Positions 11,277 to 26,200 are shown, numbered from the stretch's first letter. The stretch: 64,000 nt of DNA from Siphonodentalium dalli (GCA_032622095.1 CP136067.1:44001549-44065548); one strand, 5' to 3'. The notes: generated by a model not told the origin, from the letters alone. Numbers and translations: made by a program.

Positions 11277-14200
11277 GTACGTACAATCTGAATGAACGTA
11301 TAATGACGTTTTCGTTGCACATTTCTCCGATTCGAGTTAGGCCTATCTGTCTGTATCTGTAGTGTTAGTACTGTTACGTCGTAGGAACCAGTTCTGGCGT
11401 GTTACGACGGGTGTTATACTTTTATACTTTCCACATGGTAAATTTTATGCACTGTGGCAAAAATGCTCAAAGTCAAACTGGTCGGGGAGAACCCAAAATC
11501 GATGTACTAAACCTCGATTCCGGGACACACTATAAAGTGTATGCCGAGGCCGGCTCCAAATAAAAGGTGTAAACGGGGTGTTATGTGGCGTTTGGTCCGT
11601 TGTTTCTCAATGGATATTAATGAAATTTGGTGTTTACATGTATGTCCGGACTGCGACATGGAATACAATAGATCCATTTGATCTTTGGGTCATGGCTTAC
11701 GCCATCAAAGATCCATGGCGTGCTTGAAACAACATAGGCGACTATGATTCCTATAAAAGTAACAATTAGGACCAACGCACATGTATTTATCAACTAAATA
11801 CAAATACAAGTGTGAAACCATCCACTCACCTACGTGTCATTTATCCTTAAAATCCGACAAATAACAGAACGTAAACACTGACATGTCGTGTGTTCGTCAA
11901 CCATTGCATGTGACCCGTAATTTCATGAATCCCCCTGTGAGTTCCCTGTGCGCACAGCAAGGTAATCACATGCGTTCACATTGAGTGTACAATTCAGGTT
12001 GCCCTGATACAATTCAAGTTGAGGGGAACTACAATCTGCGCATGCGTGTAGTTTTTACAAATTACCAACTCCAATTTGTTACACATGCGTACTGGTACAG
12101 TAATGCGAGTTGCAGAATCATGTTTGCCATGCACGAACTGCACGTAGTCATGTGATATGTTAGCTCCTCCTGCTTCGGCCATTTAACCACGTTTTGTCAA
12201 CATGTTTTCCGACTGGATTTTTTTATTAAATTATTACGGAATTATACACACGTTCTTGTAGGTCTCAGAGCTAATATATATTGCAATATTGTTAACATTA
12301 ATGACTATGTTACTAATAATAATGTTAGTTGATTCTTAAAAATAAAATGTATTTAAAAAAATTAGCTACTCGCCAAAGCTGAAGCGCCACAGCGGTCAGA
12401 CGTGGATGGCCTTTGCCATATTACCACGTCTGGTCAGACTAGGAATACAATAACGTTTGAATTGTTTTTAAATTCACAAATTTGTTTATTTTATTCAACT
12501 TTTTCGTTCTGAAACACACTATAAAGTGTAAACGGTCGGCTCCAATTAAAAGGTGTAAGCGGCTTATGTGCTTAGCGGTATAGGTAATCGGATTAACTAA
12601 CTGACACTCGAGACTATTACTCAATTTAGTCTTGGGTGTTTTGTATCATTTGAGGTTTTTGGGGAAATAATAATTTAGAAACATGCACCTCTCAGAATAC
12701 GTTAATTTCGCATATAACCTGTATGAGGAATATCGTTGAATTTGATATTCTTTATCATTATATGTAGGCTATTATGTCATACTTGTGACATTAATATTCA
12801 GATAGTTGTCTCGGTATCGTCTCCATATTTGTCAACGTTATTGGCACGTACATGTGTACATGTATCTTATATACGGAGGCGATGGTGACGTCGTCGGAAC
12901 TTGGGGGCTTGATACCGAGACCACTATTTGAATATCAATGTGCACTTCATTGAGTTTGATATCTTTTGTTAACATATTCATATATGTCTCATGTTTGTTA
13001 TTATATTTTATGTGTTTATTATATATGCATTATGATTAAATAAAGTTATCATTTAAAATAAATGTATTTAAATTATTATTTCTCCAAAACCTCAAATGCC
13101 ACAAAACACAATAGTCTAGAGTCGCCAATTAGTTAATCCGATTACCTATAACGCTAAGCACATAAGCCGCTTACACCTTTTAATTGGAGCCGGCCGCTTA
13201 CACTTTACAGAACGAAAAATTTAATAAAATCAACAAATTTGTGATTTTAAAAACGATTCAAACGTCAATGTATTCCATGCCATAACCCGGACATATGTAC
13301 TAAATGTCAGTCATATCCATTTATAAACAAAGAAGATAATGCGACATCAAGTCCGCTTACACCTTTTAATTGGAGCCGGCCGTTTACACTTTATAGTGTG
13401 TTTCAGAACGAAAAAGTTGAATAAAATCAACAAATTTGTGAATATAAAAACAATTCAAACGTTATTGTATTCCATGTCCCAGTCCGGACATATACACCAA
13501 ATTTCATTAATATCCATTGAGAAACAACGGACCAAACGCCACATAACACCCCGTTTACACCTTTTATTTGGAGCCGGCCTCGGCATACACTTTATAGTGT
13601 GTCCCTCGATTTGTGTTAAAAACCTTGATCGAGGTTCTTCGAGACCATGTGACCACTGGTCAAAACATACACCCATGATTTAAGGGGAAACACTCTAAAC
13701 CAAATATGATACTAATGGAAGTACATGTAATGTAGTGTAAGTGATATAGGCTACGGTAGTGTGGAGTATTTCACAGTGTTTCATCTTACACCTCTGGGAG
13801 GCCAAATTCACATTTAATAATTAATTGTGCTTGAGTGCAATCAAGCACAATAATTATTAAATGTGAATTTGGCCTCCCATAGGTGTAAGATAAAATAATA
13901 CACACTATATTACCAGTGGTCACATGTTCTCGAAGAACCTCGATCGAGGTTGTTTACACAAATCAAGGTTTAGTACATCGATTTTGGATTACATGTCATG
14001 ACCCCAGGGCCAGTCCTAAACGAGATAATCTGGCATTATTACTCTCACATAGTCAGTGCTGCCAGTGCTGGTGCTTCTCACAATACTATATAGACATTAC
14101 CCTAAAATAACACACTATCGCACTCGGTACATCATAAGTGGTGGAACTTTTTTCTTTTAAACTGAACCTTAACTTGGCTTAAGTTAAAACATCGATGTTG

Positions 14201-17200
14201 GAGAAAAATTTCGGCAAAACACAAATCGATTCGTTCGTGTCATATGTACAAGTAACTGTACTGTACTCAAAATGTTTACGCATCCATATCAACATAATTT
14301 TTTACATGATCATGTGTGCCATGCGTTGCCCCATCCACTAGATCTGTGAATTATTTTGATTATGTCTTGTACACGAAAATTCGTAATTTAATTTATGGCT
14401 GCAGCCATACAAATTTAATTTATATCAAATTATTAACTTTGATATTAAGATGACATATTTACCTGAACGTTTACAGAATACATCTTCAATTCAAATTACT
14501 TAGTATTCTATATATTATCGATATTAGATCGTTGTTATCACCGTGAATTTATTGAAAATGGCATACAGTTCCCCTTTAAGTCAGTACTGTACGTATACAT
14601 GTATGTATTTTAATCTACATGTTAATTAATAATTTCTTCTTTTCACAGGTATTTCTGTGATTATTGTGACACCTATTTGACACATGATTCTGTGAGTATA
14701 TTTTTATTTCTTTGGGATAATCAAGTCTTGAAATAGTGTCTGACATTTGCAGAATGAGGTCCCCAGAGGGTGCATTTAATGATGCTACCCTGCACAGTGG
14801 GCTAGCATCACCAAATAATCTGATGAATTATCATCTATTCAGCTCTATCAAATAAAACATACCGGTACTTGGTGCACATTGACCAAACAATGCTTTTGAG
14901 AAAATTTTGGCCATTCTCAATTTTGGCCAAATTGAAAGAAAGAAATACAGTATAGAATCATTGAGAAAACCACAACTAAAAAAAGAACAGAAAACAAAAT
15001 TAATAAAAATCATAGCAAGAGAACAAAAACAAAATACATTTAAAGACATATTATGTACTTGGTCGGGTGCGTGAAACTGATAAGTTTATAGGTGCCATGA
15101 TTATTGGTTTTGATAATCGATTAATCGTACCTAATATTAATAACATCAGCGGAAGTATTCCGTAATATGGCCTATTGCTATATTGGTTGGGTGCTGGTTA
15201 ACTGCTATCGCTGCTTGTTTGGGACATCGCTGATGTAATTGTTATGTTAATAAAGTGCATCATAAAACACCGGTAATGACTAATGAGCACAATGTATTCA
15301 ATACGAGTACAGTTCTCGGCGATGTCATGGTGTAATATAATATTTGTAAGTTCATTGGAACCAACGTAGCAATTAATTTAATAGCCAAACATACAAGCAA
15401 TTTAAAAGTAGGAATGCACGACAGACCGACGGTGGTTCCTAAAAAAAGGAATCTAATCTTACGGAAACTAACTTTCAGCAAACTTCCAGAGCGTGGATAA
15501 CAACCATAAAGGTGGGCCCCTGCCCGCAAATTTCAGGACTCAGAACAAGTTAAGTACCGGTATTTGATAATGTTCACCACACAATAAGCGATAGCCTGTA
15601 CTAGTAACATCTAAGTATACTTATACAAACAAAGTATACTTGCTGCAAATGACACCACAGAGAATATCACTGATTAAAATGCTGTAGGTTCCCTGGTTTC
15701 GTGAGAATGTCAATAAACTCCGCTTTGGTCCAATCAGATTGAAGGGCGATTGAATTCAGTTCATTGACAGTCAGCCCAATTCAAAGACATAGTGCCGTCA
15801 TTCTTGTAGAAATATACAACGGCGACGGCATAAGTTCAAAGCTGCAGTGCCGCCAATTTGAAGAATATACAATGACCCGAAGAGTAACCATGTCGCATCA
15901 TCAAATGAACTGCCGACTGTTGGCAACATAAATTAGTAGTACTCATGTTGTCGGAATCTCTTTGATACATGATCAAAGGTTGTTAACCCCTTGGTTGTAG
16001 ATTAAACTGTTTAAAACAATCAGGGTATTCAACAATAACTCGCATTTTCCAACGTCCGAAATAAATAACGCAGATTAATTGACGGAAATGGTAATCGATT
16101 ATCGGCTTTATCAACGGTTCATCGATTATACAATTAATCGTGGCACCCCTAGATAAGTTACTCGTAGTATTCATGAGCTATGCCAACTGCATGAATGTAA
16201 CATTCTACTAACAATGCCGAAAATCTGAAGAAAATCAACTCTACCACTCTATTGAAAACATTGTAAATATTTACTACTCGATTCGGGGCGCATCTATCGG
16301 CGATAAACTAATGAAAACTATTTTGCCACCGAGAGTCACTGCATTTAATTAATGTATAAGTATGACGGTGTGTGTTGTCAAGTTGGATCAATTATTTGTA
16401 AAAATGACTACTTTGAACGTGATTATTCTCCATTTCTATATGATCACCCCACCGGAGTGTTTCACATCAATTTAAAGCTACTGTACATACATGTACATGG
16501 CAGTTTGCGCTCCAAAATACACCTCATAATATTTGCTTCTGAATATTTCCCGGTATTAAAATAGGTCGATGAAGTCTTGAACTATCGTTCTATGAGCATT
16601 ATACCGGTATGTCCCTGATAGATGCATTGGTTTCAAAATACAACTTCGAAAATGATAATCGATATATGTGTTCATTGCAATTCTGGAATCGGAATAATGC
16701 ACGACTTCCGGAAAAATATGTTGCATGATCTTAACATGAAACAATTAAAATACTTCATGCACTGCTTTCTCTTTATTTTAATCTTCAACATACCTCTTAG
16801 GCCAAAGAAAACAATATTTATGGTTTGGGTTTCCCTACCGATCCTATTTTAAACCCCCTGCCCTAATGTTTTTTTCATGGTTTTCAAGAAAATCTATTGA
16901 ATTGTTTCTAAAAAAAATTCATAAAACACAAAAAACACATTTTTTCATCATCTCAGAATAGGTTGATTTCTTAGTAAAAGTATGGTGGAATATTAAAATT
17001 TATATAAAATTAATCGAAAGTAGTTTTATGTCACTCTTGGACTCGGAGTAAAATACGCAAATGAAAAGTAATAAGAATATGTCAAAATTACAAAAAAAAT
17101 AAAATTACAAAAATAAAATTTCAGGCCTACCTACCGACGCTTTTTTTTTTTTGATTTGTAACCCAAACCAAACATATAATTTTCTTTGGCCTTACCAAAT

Positions 17201-20200
17201 TATGTATACATAATTTTCAGGTTCAATGAGCCATGTCTGTTCAAGTGATGAATTTCGAAATGAGAAGATTTAAATTGTAGAAGTTCACAAATAGGATCGG
17301 CAAATCTGTAAAACAACTGTAAATCAACTTCATTTTGTAGTTTTCTGAGCGATGGTAAATCATGGGTATTAAATTCTAATTCCCCTTTTCTCTTATATAC
17401 TACATGTACCATGACATATAGCAGGTGCGTATATAAGCGGATAAGGACAGTCAGGATGGTTGCGGGAGTGGGTGGCAGCAGAGCGCTTTACAAGCCCCTG
17501 GCCCTTTGGCCATATGTAATTTTCTGTGGCACTTTCGAAAGAATCTGGCCTTTAAGCTGACCAATGTGCCACCGATAGTATGAATCCTGGTTACGTTTAT
17601 AATTCTCATCTGTAATTTCAGCCATCTGTGAGGAAAACACATTGCAGTGGAAGGAAGCACAAAGAGAATGTGAAGCTGTATTATCAGAAGTGGCTTGAGG
17701 AGCAGGTCCAAAAACTTGTTGATGACACAAGTGAGTAACCAAGCCTTGAAATAGGGTGTCTGTCAATTGCAGAATGAGGTCCCCAGAGGGCTAGCGGGCT
17801 AGCATCGCCAAATTCACCCTCAGGGAACCTCATTCTGCTGAGGTGTAAGCTGAATGAGGTCCCCAGAGGGTTAATTTGGTGATGCTAGCCCGCTATGCGG
17901 GGTAGCATCACTAAATTCACCCTCTGGGGACCTCATTCTGCAAATGACAGACACACTATTTCAAGGCAAGTGAGTAATATTGGCAAAAATTTGAATTAGT
18001 GAAGCCCCAATCCTACACTAGGTTTCAAGAGTGAGAAGGTTGCTATCCTGCTCTTCTGACTTGTAAAAGTTGTGACTAAATATATAGGTGAAGACCAAAA
18101 TAAAATGATTGCTAGGTTTTCATCTCCACCTGCCATATTTTAAAGGTATTCAATCCGAGTAGACGGTCCCCATATCATCAAGATACAACAACAAAACAGC
18201 AACATTTTTCAAATTACGCTTTAGTTATCAGAATCGATTATTGCAACAAAATAATTCTAACAACTGTCAACTATGGTATCAAATTTCCCAAAACGTGTTA
18301 TTTATCAACATTTTGTTCAACGAAATATGGCCGTATTATCACTTGAGTTTCACAAAATTTGGCTGTATTACCACTTGATTTTAGAGTTATCCATCTTCGT
18401 CTGCAATTTTGTCCGAGACCGTTCATTTGACAACGTTTTTCTGGGCCACAAATAATTGCACATCTCGAGAAGGTACCTTGACTAACATCAATAAACCTAT
18501 ACTAGATTTGATCAGGGTATGTATACAAAACAAATGGACATGAGAATGCTATCAGATTCCCTCTTGAGTGAAGTATTATTGCTCCTCCCACCACTTGGTC
18601 AGTGTGTTGTGCTACGGTCTGGTCAACAATCTTAAAAGTGTGACATTTTAGTATTATCTATTTATCAAATCATTTGCGAAAGAAGGGGTCCATTGACTGA
18701 AACACATGTAATTTCAAATTGCTATGTTTTTAGAAACTCATACATATTTGATAGAGATTTCCGTTTACGTTGCGGTATTTTGGCTAACCTATCTCTTGTT
18801 CAACTGCTTTTTATTTGGGGTAACTTTCCAGTGACACTTTAAGAGCTTTGTTTATTTTTCAGCTGCTGCTTTCAAGGCAGGGAAGGGGGGATCATCTAGT
18901 GGTGGTGGTGGCGGCGGCGGCAGCGGTGGTGCCATGATTCCTCCTCCCGGAAGTATGCGTAAGTTCAACTCTTTGTATATATGCATGTGTTTGGTACAAA
19001 AAATGAATTGTTGGTTCAGTGATCTGTCTCCAAGAAATACATGTGTATGTATGATTTTGTTAGATGTATCTGCAGATAAATATATATTATTAGCTCAACT
19101 TTACTTTGTATGGCTTGGTATCCGTCGTCGCGTGTGAGTGAGCATCCGTCAAACATTTCCATTAGTACGGACTACAGGTCGTATCTTTGGTCGAATCATT
19201 ATGAAATTTGTCATTGTTGTTGACAAGCTGTTGACATTGACATATAGATGGAAACGACTCATTTTGGGGCCATTAGGCAAAAAAATATGGCCACCAGCAG
19301 CCATCTTGGATTTCAAAATTCAATCCATTAGCACGGGCTTTAGGTCATACTGTTCGTCTGATCATCATGAAATTTGTCATGGATGTTAATATTGACATGT
19401 AGATGGGAACGTGTCATTTTGGGGTCATTCGGTCATAAAACATGGCCGCTGGCAGCCATCTTTAATTGTACTCTTTGCATGACTAAATCCTTTGGCACAG
19501 ACTACATAGTCCCTTTGATCCGATCATCATGAAATTTGTCATGGATGTTAATATTGAGATGTAGATGGGAACGAGTCATTTTGGGGTCATTCGGTCATAA
19601 AACGTGGCTGCCAGTGGCCATCTTGGATTTTACTTTTTGCATGACTAAATGGCTACAAGTTGTATCGTTGGTTGGATCATTATGAAAATTTGTCATGGAT
19701 GTTAATATTGACATGTAGATGGGAACCAGTCATTTTGGTGTCATTCGGCAAAAAACATGTCCGCCAGCAGCCATCTTTGGATTTCAAAATCCATTAGCAC
19801 AGGCTACAGGCCGGTGTGTTCATCTGATCATCATGAAATTTGTCATGGATGTTAATATTGACATGTACCTTGTACCCGGGAACGAGTCATGTTGGGGTCA
19901 TTCGGCCATAAAACATGGCCACCGGCAGCCATCTTGGATTTTACTTTTTGCATGACTAAATGGCTACAAGTTGTATCGTTGGTTGGATCATTATGAAAAT
20001 TTGTCATGGATGTTAATATTGACATGTAGATGGGAACCAGTCATTTTGGTGTCATTCGGCAAAAAACATGTCCGCCAGCAGCCATCTTTAGATTTCAAAA
20101 TTCAATCCATTAGCACAGGCTACAGGCCGGTGAGTTCATCTGATCATCATGACATTTGTCATGGATGTTAATATTGACAGGTAGATGGGGAAACATGGCC

Positions 20201-23200
20201 GCCGGCAGCCACAGTGGATGTTAATATTGACATGTAGATGGGAAAGAGTCATTTTGGGGTCATTCGGCCATAAAACATTGCTTCCGGTATCTTACTCTTT
20301 GCATGACTAAATACTTTGACACACCCTACAGTCTACTTCCCTCATCCGATCATCACCAAACATATTGATCCTGATGTTGATGGGAGCTATCAAATGTTAT
20401 TGATATTCAATGGAAAACACAGTCACCAGGAGCCATCTTGGATTTTGTTTTATATTTATCTCTTCATGTTGATAATGTAGTATTTCTTAGACATTTCAAC
20501 TTTCCGGTTTCCTAAACACTTGAAATTATTCCCTTTCCAAGTTGAGCTACAGTGTCATTGACACTTTCATTCATGGCAGAGCATGGATTATTAGGCCATA
20601 ATGCAATGATCATGTTGATAATGTAGTATTTCTTAGACATTTCAACTTTCCGGTTTCCTAAACACTTGAAATTATTCCCTTTCCAAGTTGAGCTACAGTG
20701 TCATTGACACTTTCAGGCCATAATGCAATGATCTCTCTCTTAGAAATATGTGTATGATCTGATATTTACCTGTCGTCTGTCTATCAAATTAAAGGGACTC
20801 AAGGCTTTTTAAGACATTAAAAATCCTAAAGGAATGTATGTCAATCATCACCAAGAAGAACATGAGAAAACAGATTTTTGTGAAAACACTGTGCCAAATC
20901 ATTCTCTTATATATGCGACCTATGCCTCGCATATATTAGAGAATGCATTGACCTAACAAATTTTATATTATTTTTTATAATTGTCACAGAATGTAAGAAA
21001 AAAATAATAAAAATTTGCTAAAGAATGAAAGAAATAACTAAATGGATCATAATCGGCATCATTCAATTGCGCAACTTTTAACTGGTGTAAGCGATTTTTC
21101 GCCAACGAAGATTTTATGAACCTAAATATGTTCAAGTCTATTACACATGGCTTTTGAATAGTTAAAAATGAAGCCGTGGCTTCAAGGTCCTAATTTGATC
21201 AGGTACATTTGTATGACACGGATTCTCGCAGAGGAAGTGACAATAAGTAATCATGTTGGAAACATTAACTCAATAATCAGTTATGATGCAGCAAATAATG
21301 TTGATTGGTACAAAGTCTCCGTGTCGCACGTGTGGAATTTCCTGAATAATCCATGTCCCTGTAATCTACTTTCACTTTCTAAAAATAGAAGAGATCCATC
21401 AATTGATTCAATTTTAAGAATTCTTTTATACAATGTGTTTTACTCAAATTCATAATACTGTGTTTGCATGGCAGATTTATTTCGCCGTTGGGACTATTTA
21501 TTGGGATTTGTGAATTGTGATCACTGACTAGGTCATTTGTTGCCTAATTTAGCTGTAGTAAATCCGTGGACCATGGGTACATGTATATATTGTTCAGTAA
21601 AAAATTGGATTACCTGGGATTACCGCAATTTACCGGGAATCTCTAATCTGGTCTTATAATTAAGAGCCAATACCGATTACCATACCGTTACTGAGGTATA
21701 TATAGTTGCGTGTCTCATCCAACATGACTTTTCACCACAACCTGGATGAGTACAAGAAAAACACATACTGTACACAACATTGTATGATGACAATTTTATT
21801 ATCCATCTGTATGGTAATCCAAATTTTGGGAATAAAACTTTTGTGGTTATTTTTGGTATTTGTCGGCACTTGATTCTCTATAAAAGCCTGTAATGATCAT
21901 CCGAAAGCATGATTTAGAACAGCAAACACAGAAGTGAAAAAAAAAACTCAATGTGGAAGTGAAAGGTCTGCTAAATCCACCACAGTACTGCACATTTGGC
22001 AATAGAGTTACTTCGTGATGTCACAGAGTCCCGACAAAAAAGTCACATTGGACTCACTTTTTCTGGATTATCATGTGATGGCTTTTGCCCAATCAGAAAC
22101 AGTGTTTAAGAGTTGAGGGATGGATAATAATATGTTACCATGTACAAAATCTTCTCCTAAAAGGAAACATATCATGATACAAATAGAATTTAATCGTTAT
22201 ATGCTTTCCAATGTAAATGATAGACTTGTGTATAATTCTTATATATATATATAAATTCTTTTGTCTGGCAACTAATTTCATCAATTGCTTTTCAGCGAAG
22301 TCAGGTCCTGGTGGTGCACCACCACCCGCTGGTCCGGGTGGACCCATGCCACTGATGTCAGCTAACCCTCTACCTCCCACAATGATGGGTAAGTGTGTAG
22401 TTAACCCTTTCATTACAGGAGCTGGTGCAGCATTAAAGATCCTGTGCCAATGCATTCATATGGAGTCTCTCCTATATAAGAGAATGCACTGGCTTATAAG
22501 GTCAATTTAAATATTAAGAGAATGCATTGGCACAGGGTTTTCGCAAAATTTCAGGAAGCTCCAGTCATTAATATGACCATATTTCTGTATACAGGATATA
22601 TGTGCTAGCCAGTCTTAATCAAAGATAGTGTATCTCTTCTGGGCCACAATTTTATAAAAACACATTTTCAAGACTTTTTATGTTTACCCATACCATAGTA
22701 TGGTAAACATAGTGTTGACTTCCGAATTGACCACACATCTTCTGTCTGTCTGTCAGTCCATCCGCCTGTCTGTATGTCTGTCCATTGACACTTTACGTAT
22801 GGTGCAATAACTCAAACATTTTCTATCTGATTGGAACCAAATTCTGCCAAAAATACAGATCAAGTTCGAAAATAGGTTTGGTCTGATTCATTTTAAAGGA
22901 GTTATGGCCCTTTTTCCAAAAAAAAATTTATTTAAAAAAAAAAAAAATCACAATTTAGTGTAACACAGACAGGCTGTGTAAATATTTGTCTATAAAGGCA
23001 TAAAAAACTGGTTTATTTCTGATCCAGCCAAGTGAAATCTCTTCGATTTGAAACTTAATGCCATTTGTTTTGATGTGGGGTGCTGACAAGATCAAGTTCT
23101 CCCTCTTGCTATGTTCCAAACATTTCTGCAGGTTGCCTATTCTAAAATAGCCCTGTTTACTGTCCTGCTAGAAGCTATGTATAATAATAAAAGGAATCTC

Positions 23201-26200
23201 TTTTCTGGACAGGTGTCCTCTATTCATATCAAACATCTTATACCCCAGATTCTCCATAAACCTTGCTAGGATGAAATATTCTATCCTTAACCCTTTACCC
23301 AACAGAAGGGCCCTGTGCCAATGCATTCTCTTATATATGCGAGTCAACCATAGGTCGCCTCGCATATATAAGAGAATGCATTGGCTTAACACATTAAAAA
23401 TTATAAAATTGTTAAAGAATGTAAGAAAAAATGGTAAAAAGTGTTAAAAAAAGAATTTGTTTAGGCCAATGCATTCTCTTATATATGCGAGGCGACCTAT
23501 GGTCGACTCGCATATATAAGAGAATGCATTGGCACAGGGCTAACTGTAACTATCACAATGTGGTCAAGGAGCCGGTTCCAATGATATCCATATTTGTATG
23601 GTTCTATTGAGACAGACCGAAGATATTTTAGGCTGTTGAAGCTTTATTTGGCCGGTTCTGGCCGGTTTGTTGGGTAAAGGGTTAATCCTTTCATGATGGG
23701 AGCCCTGCTGGTGCAACATTAAAGACCCTGTGCCAGTGCATTATCTTATATATATATATATGATTCTCACATAGGGAGCCTCACATGTATAAGAGAATGC
23801 ACTGGCTTACAAGGTCAAGGTAAATATTGTTAGGCCAATGTCTTAGATATGCGAGGCTCCCTTTGGCAAACTCGCATATATAACAGAATGCATTGGCACA
23901 GGGTTTTCTCAAAATTTCAGGAAGCTCCACTGCTCCAGTGATGTAAGGGTTAAGTTAGATTTTTATGTAGCTGTTCATTATAGTCTTTAAAGTACATTTA
24001 AAGGTACACAATCCAATCAGACGATCCTAAATTACTATTTCTTTGGCTTCGTGTGCAAAAAATATTTGATTCGAGTCGAGGAACTCACTATCAAAGCTCA
24101 GTGATCAGATATCGATTTTTGAAATTTGTCATTTCCCGAGATATGTAATTTTTGGTGCCCCGGCAAATATTCCTCAATTGCCGATGAAGATGGATAACTC
24201 TAAATTCAATCATTAACCCTTTCATGACGGGAGCTGTGCTGGTGCAGCTTAAAAGATCTTGTGCCAGTACATTGTCTTATATATGAGATGCTTCCATAGG
24301 ACCAATGTATTCTCTTATATATGCGAGGCTCCCCTTTGGGAGACTTGCTTACCATACCGTATATAAGAGAATGCAATGGCACAGGGTTTTTATGTTTACC
24401 CATACCATAGTATGGTAAACATAGTGTGATTGTCCGGATTTACCACTCGTTGTTAGTCCGTCCGTCCGTATGTCTGTCTGTAGACACTTTACGCATGGTG
24501 CGATAACTAGGCTTGCCACGATTATTTGATTAATTGACTAACCTTCGGCAGGTGTGGTAGTCGACGGTTATTTGCATTCGTCGACTAATCGTCAAAACTA
24601 GGGGGGTGGGTATGGTTGTGTATTTAAGCAGTACTATGCGCAAATACCATGCCTGGAAGTAAAAGCTAACGGCTTCCTTTGATAACGCAGCCGACATTTG
24701 GCGGTCATATTCAAAGAGTTCAGTGTGCTTTTGATGTCGTGTTACAGGCTTATTTAACTGTAAACGTATCTTCATATGGATCTGTAATTAGCGATCATCA
24801 TATCCAAAATGGACGTGCATGGGACTGCATCTATATTTCTTTTTTTCAAATTTCATAATGTAAAACGATCACCATTATTGATAACAATTGACAAAGTCAC
24901 AAAGTTTGCATGAATGTTCAGTGTTACTAGACAGTTAATCAATAACAAATTGGTTCCATCACTTATTAGTGCTACACATTACATTCTCCAACTTGGTAAC
25001 GTATATACCCACACCCCGCTGCACGATGCGTTGCACGCACTTTGAATAACAAAACTAAAAGTATAGCAACAGGCAGTGCACACACACACCAAAACCCGCG
25101 AAATAAAAATTAAGTGCTATAATATGTCAGGTGACGCAATCGGTACATAATGGAATTTTCTGCAAAACTAACTATAGTCTGTTTTCAATAAGTATGTGAC
25201 AATTTCGCATGCATTCATTTGGCACAGTGACCGCGAAGCATATTCACGGGTAACATTGATTGACTGGACAGATATGTTTTAAATTTCTCGTCCGCGGGAA
25301 TAGCGATGAGGAGGGCGTTTACCTGCCACGTAAATTTGAGTTTAGGTGGCCGATGACAGGCGGGAGCCTCAGAATGACAAGCCTGATGACTGACAGTTTA
25401 TAACTGTGTTCAGACTGGATGTAATGTAGTCATTGTAATTTTGATTTGATCATGTCTTTACATGGGTGCAATATAGGCCACATATATAAACGATTAATCG
25501 ACTAACTGTTGACTATAGCGGTCGATTAGTCGATTATGAAAACTCATAGTCGTGGCAACCCTAGCGATAACTCAAATGTTTTCTATCTGATCAGAACCAA
25601 ATTTTGTATATGAATTTCCCAGCACAAAAGACAGATCGAGTTCAAATATGGGTTTGATCAGACTATTTTTAACTGAGTTATGGCCCTTTTTCAAAAAAAT
25701 AATAATTTACATTGAATTCCTTGCTCAATTTAACAAAAAAATTATAATAATAAATAAATAAATAAATAAAAAAATAGATAATAACAATTTTTTTTTTTAA
25801 GTTAACAAAATTTGAAAAACTAACACCATTATAACTCTGCAAAGGGTACCCCGAGTCACCACACCAAATTTGTTTAAATCGGTCCAACATCTTGTGTTAT
25901 GTACTGGTAAATTTCTTTGGAGCGACATTAAATCAAATTCACCAATTTCATCCCATACCTTTGGACTACTTAGCAATTGATAAGGCTATAATATGAATTG
26001 TACATGACACGTAGTGGAGCAACCACACATGATGTGCCTCAAATTTGCCTTTTTTCGCCGACATAACGCTAAGAATAAATTATGTAACATCATGCTGTGG
26101 TCACGACGGAGACGACATGCCAAATTGACAAGACGTGTCGTGGATTGTAAAATCTTGTCTGGATTATCGTCATGACTTCTTCATTTATCGTTTTCATTAA

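Noticed and set aside
22135-22455. 106-residue minus-strand frame with Pro/Gly-rich segment
   Set aside because: It is the antisense shadow of SNRPC exon 5.
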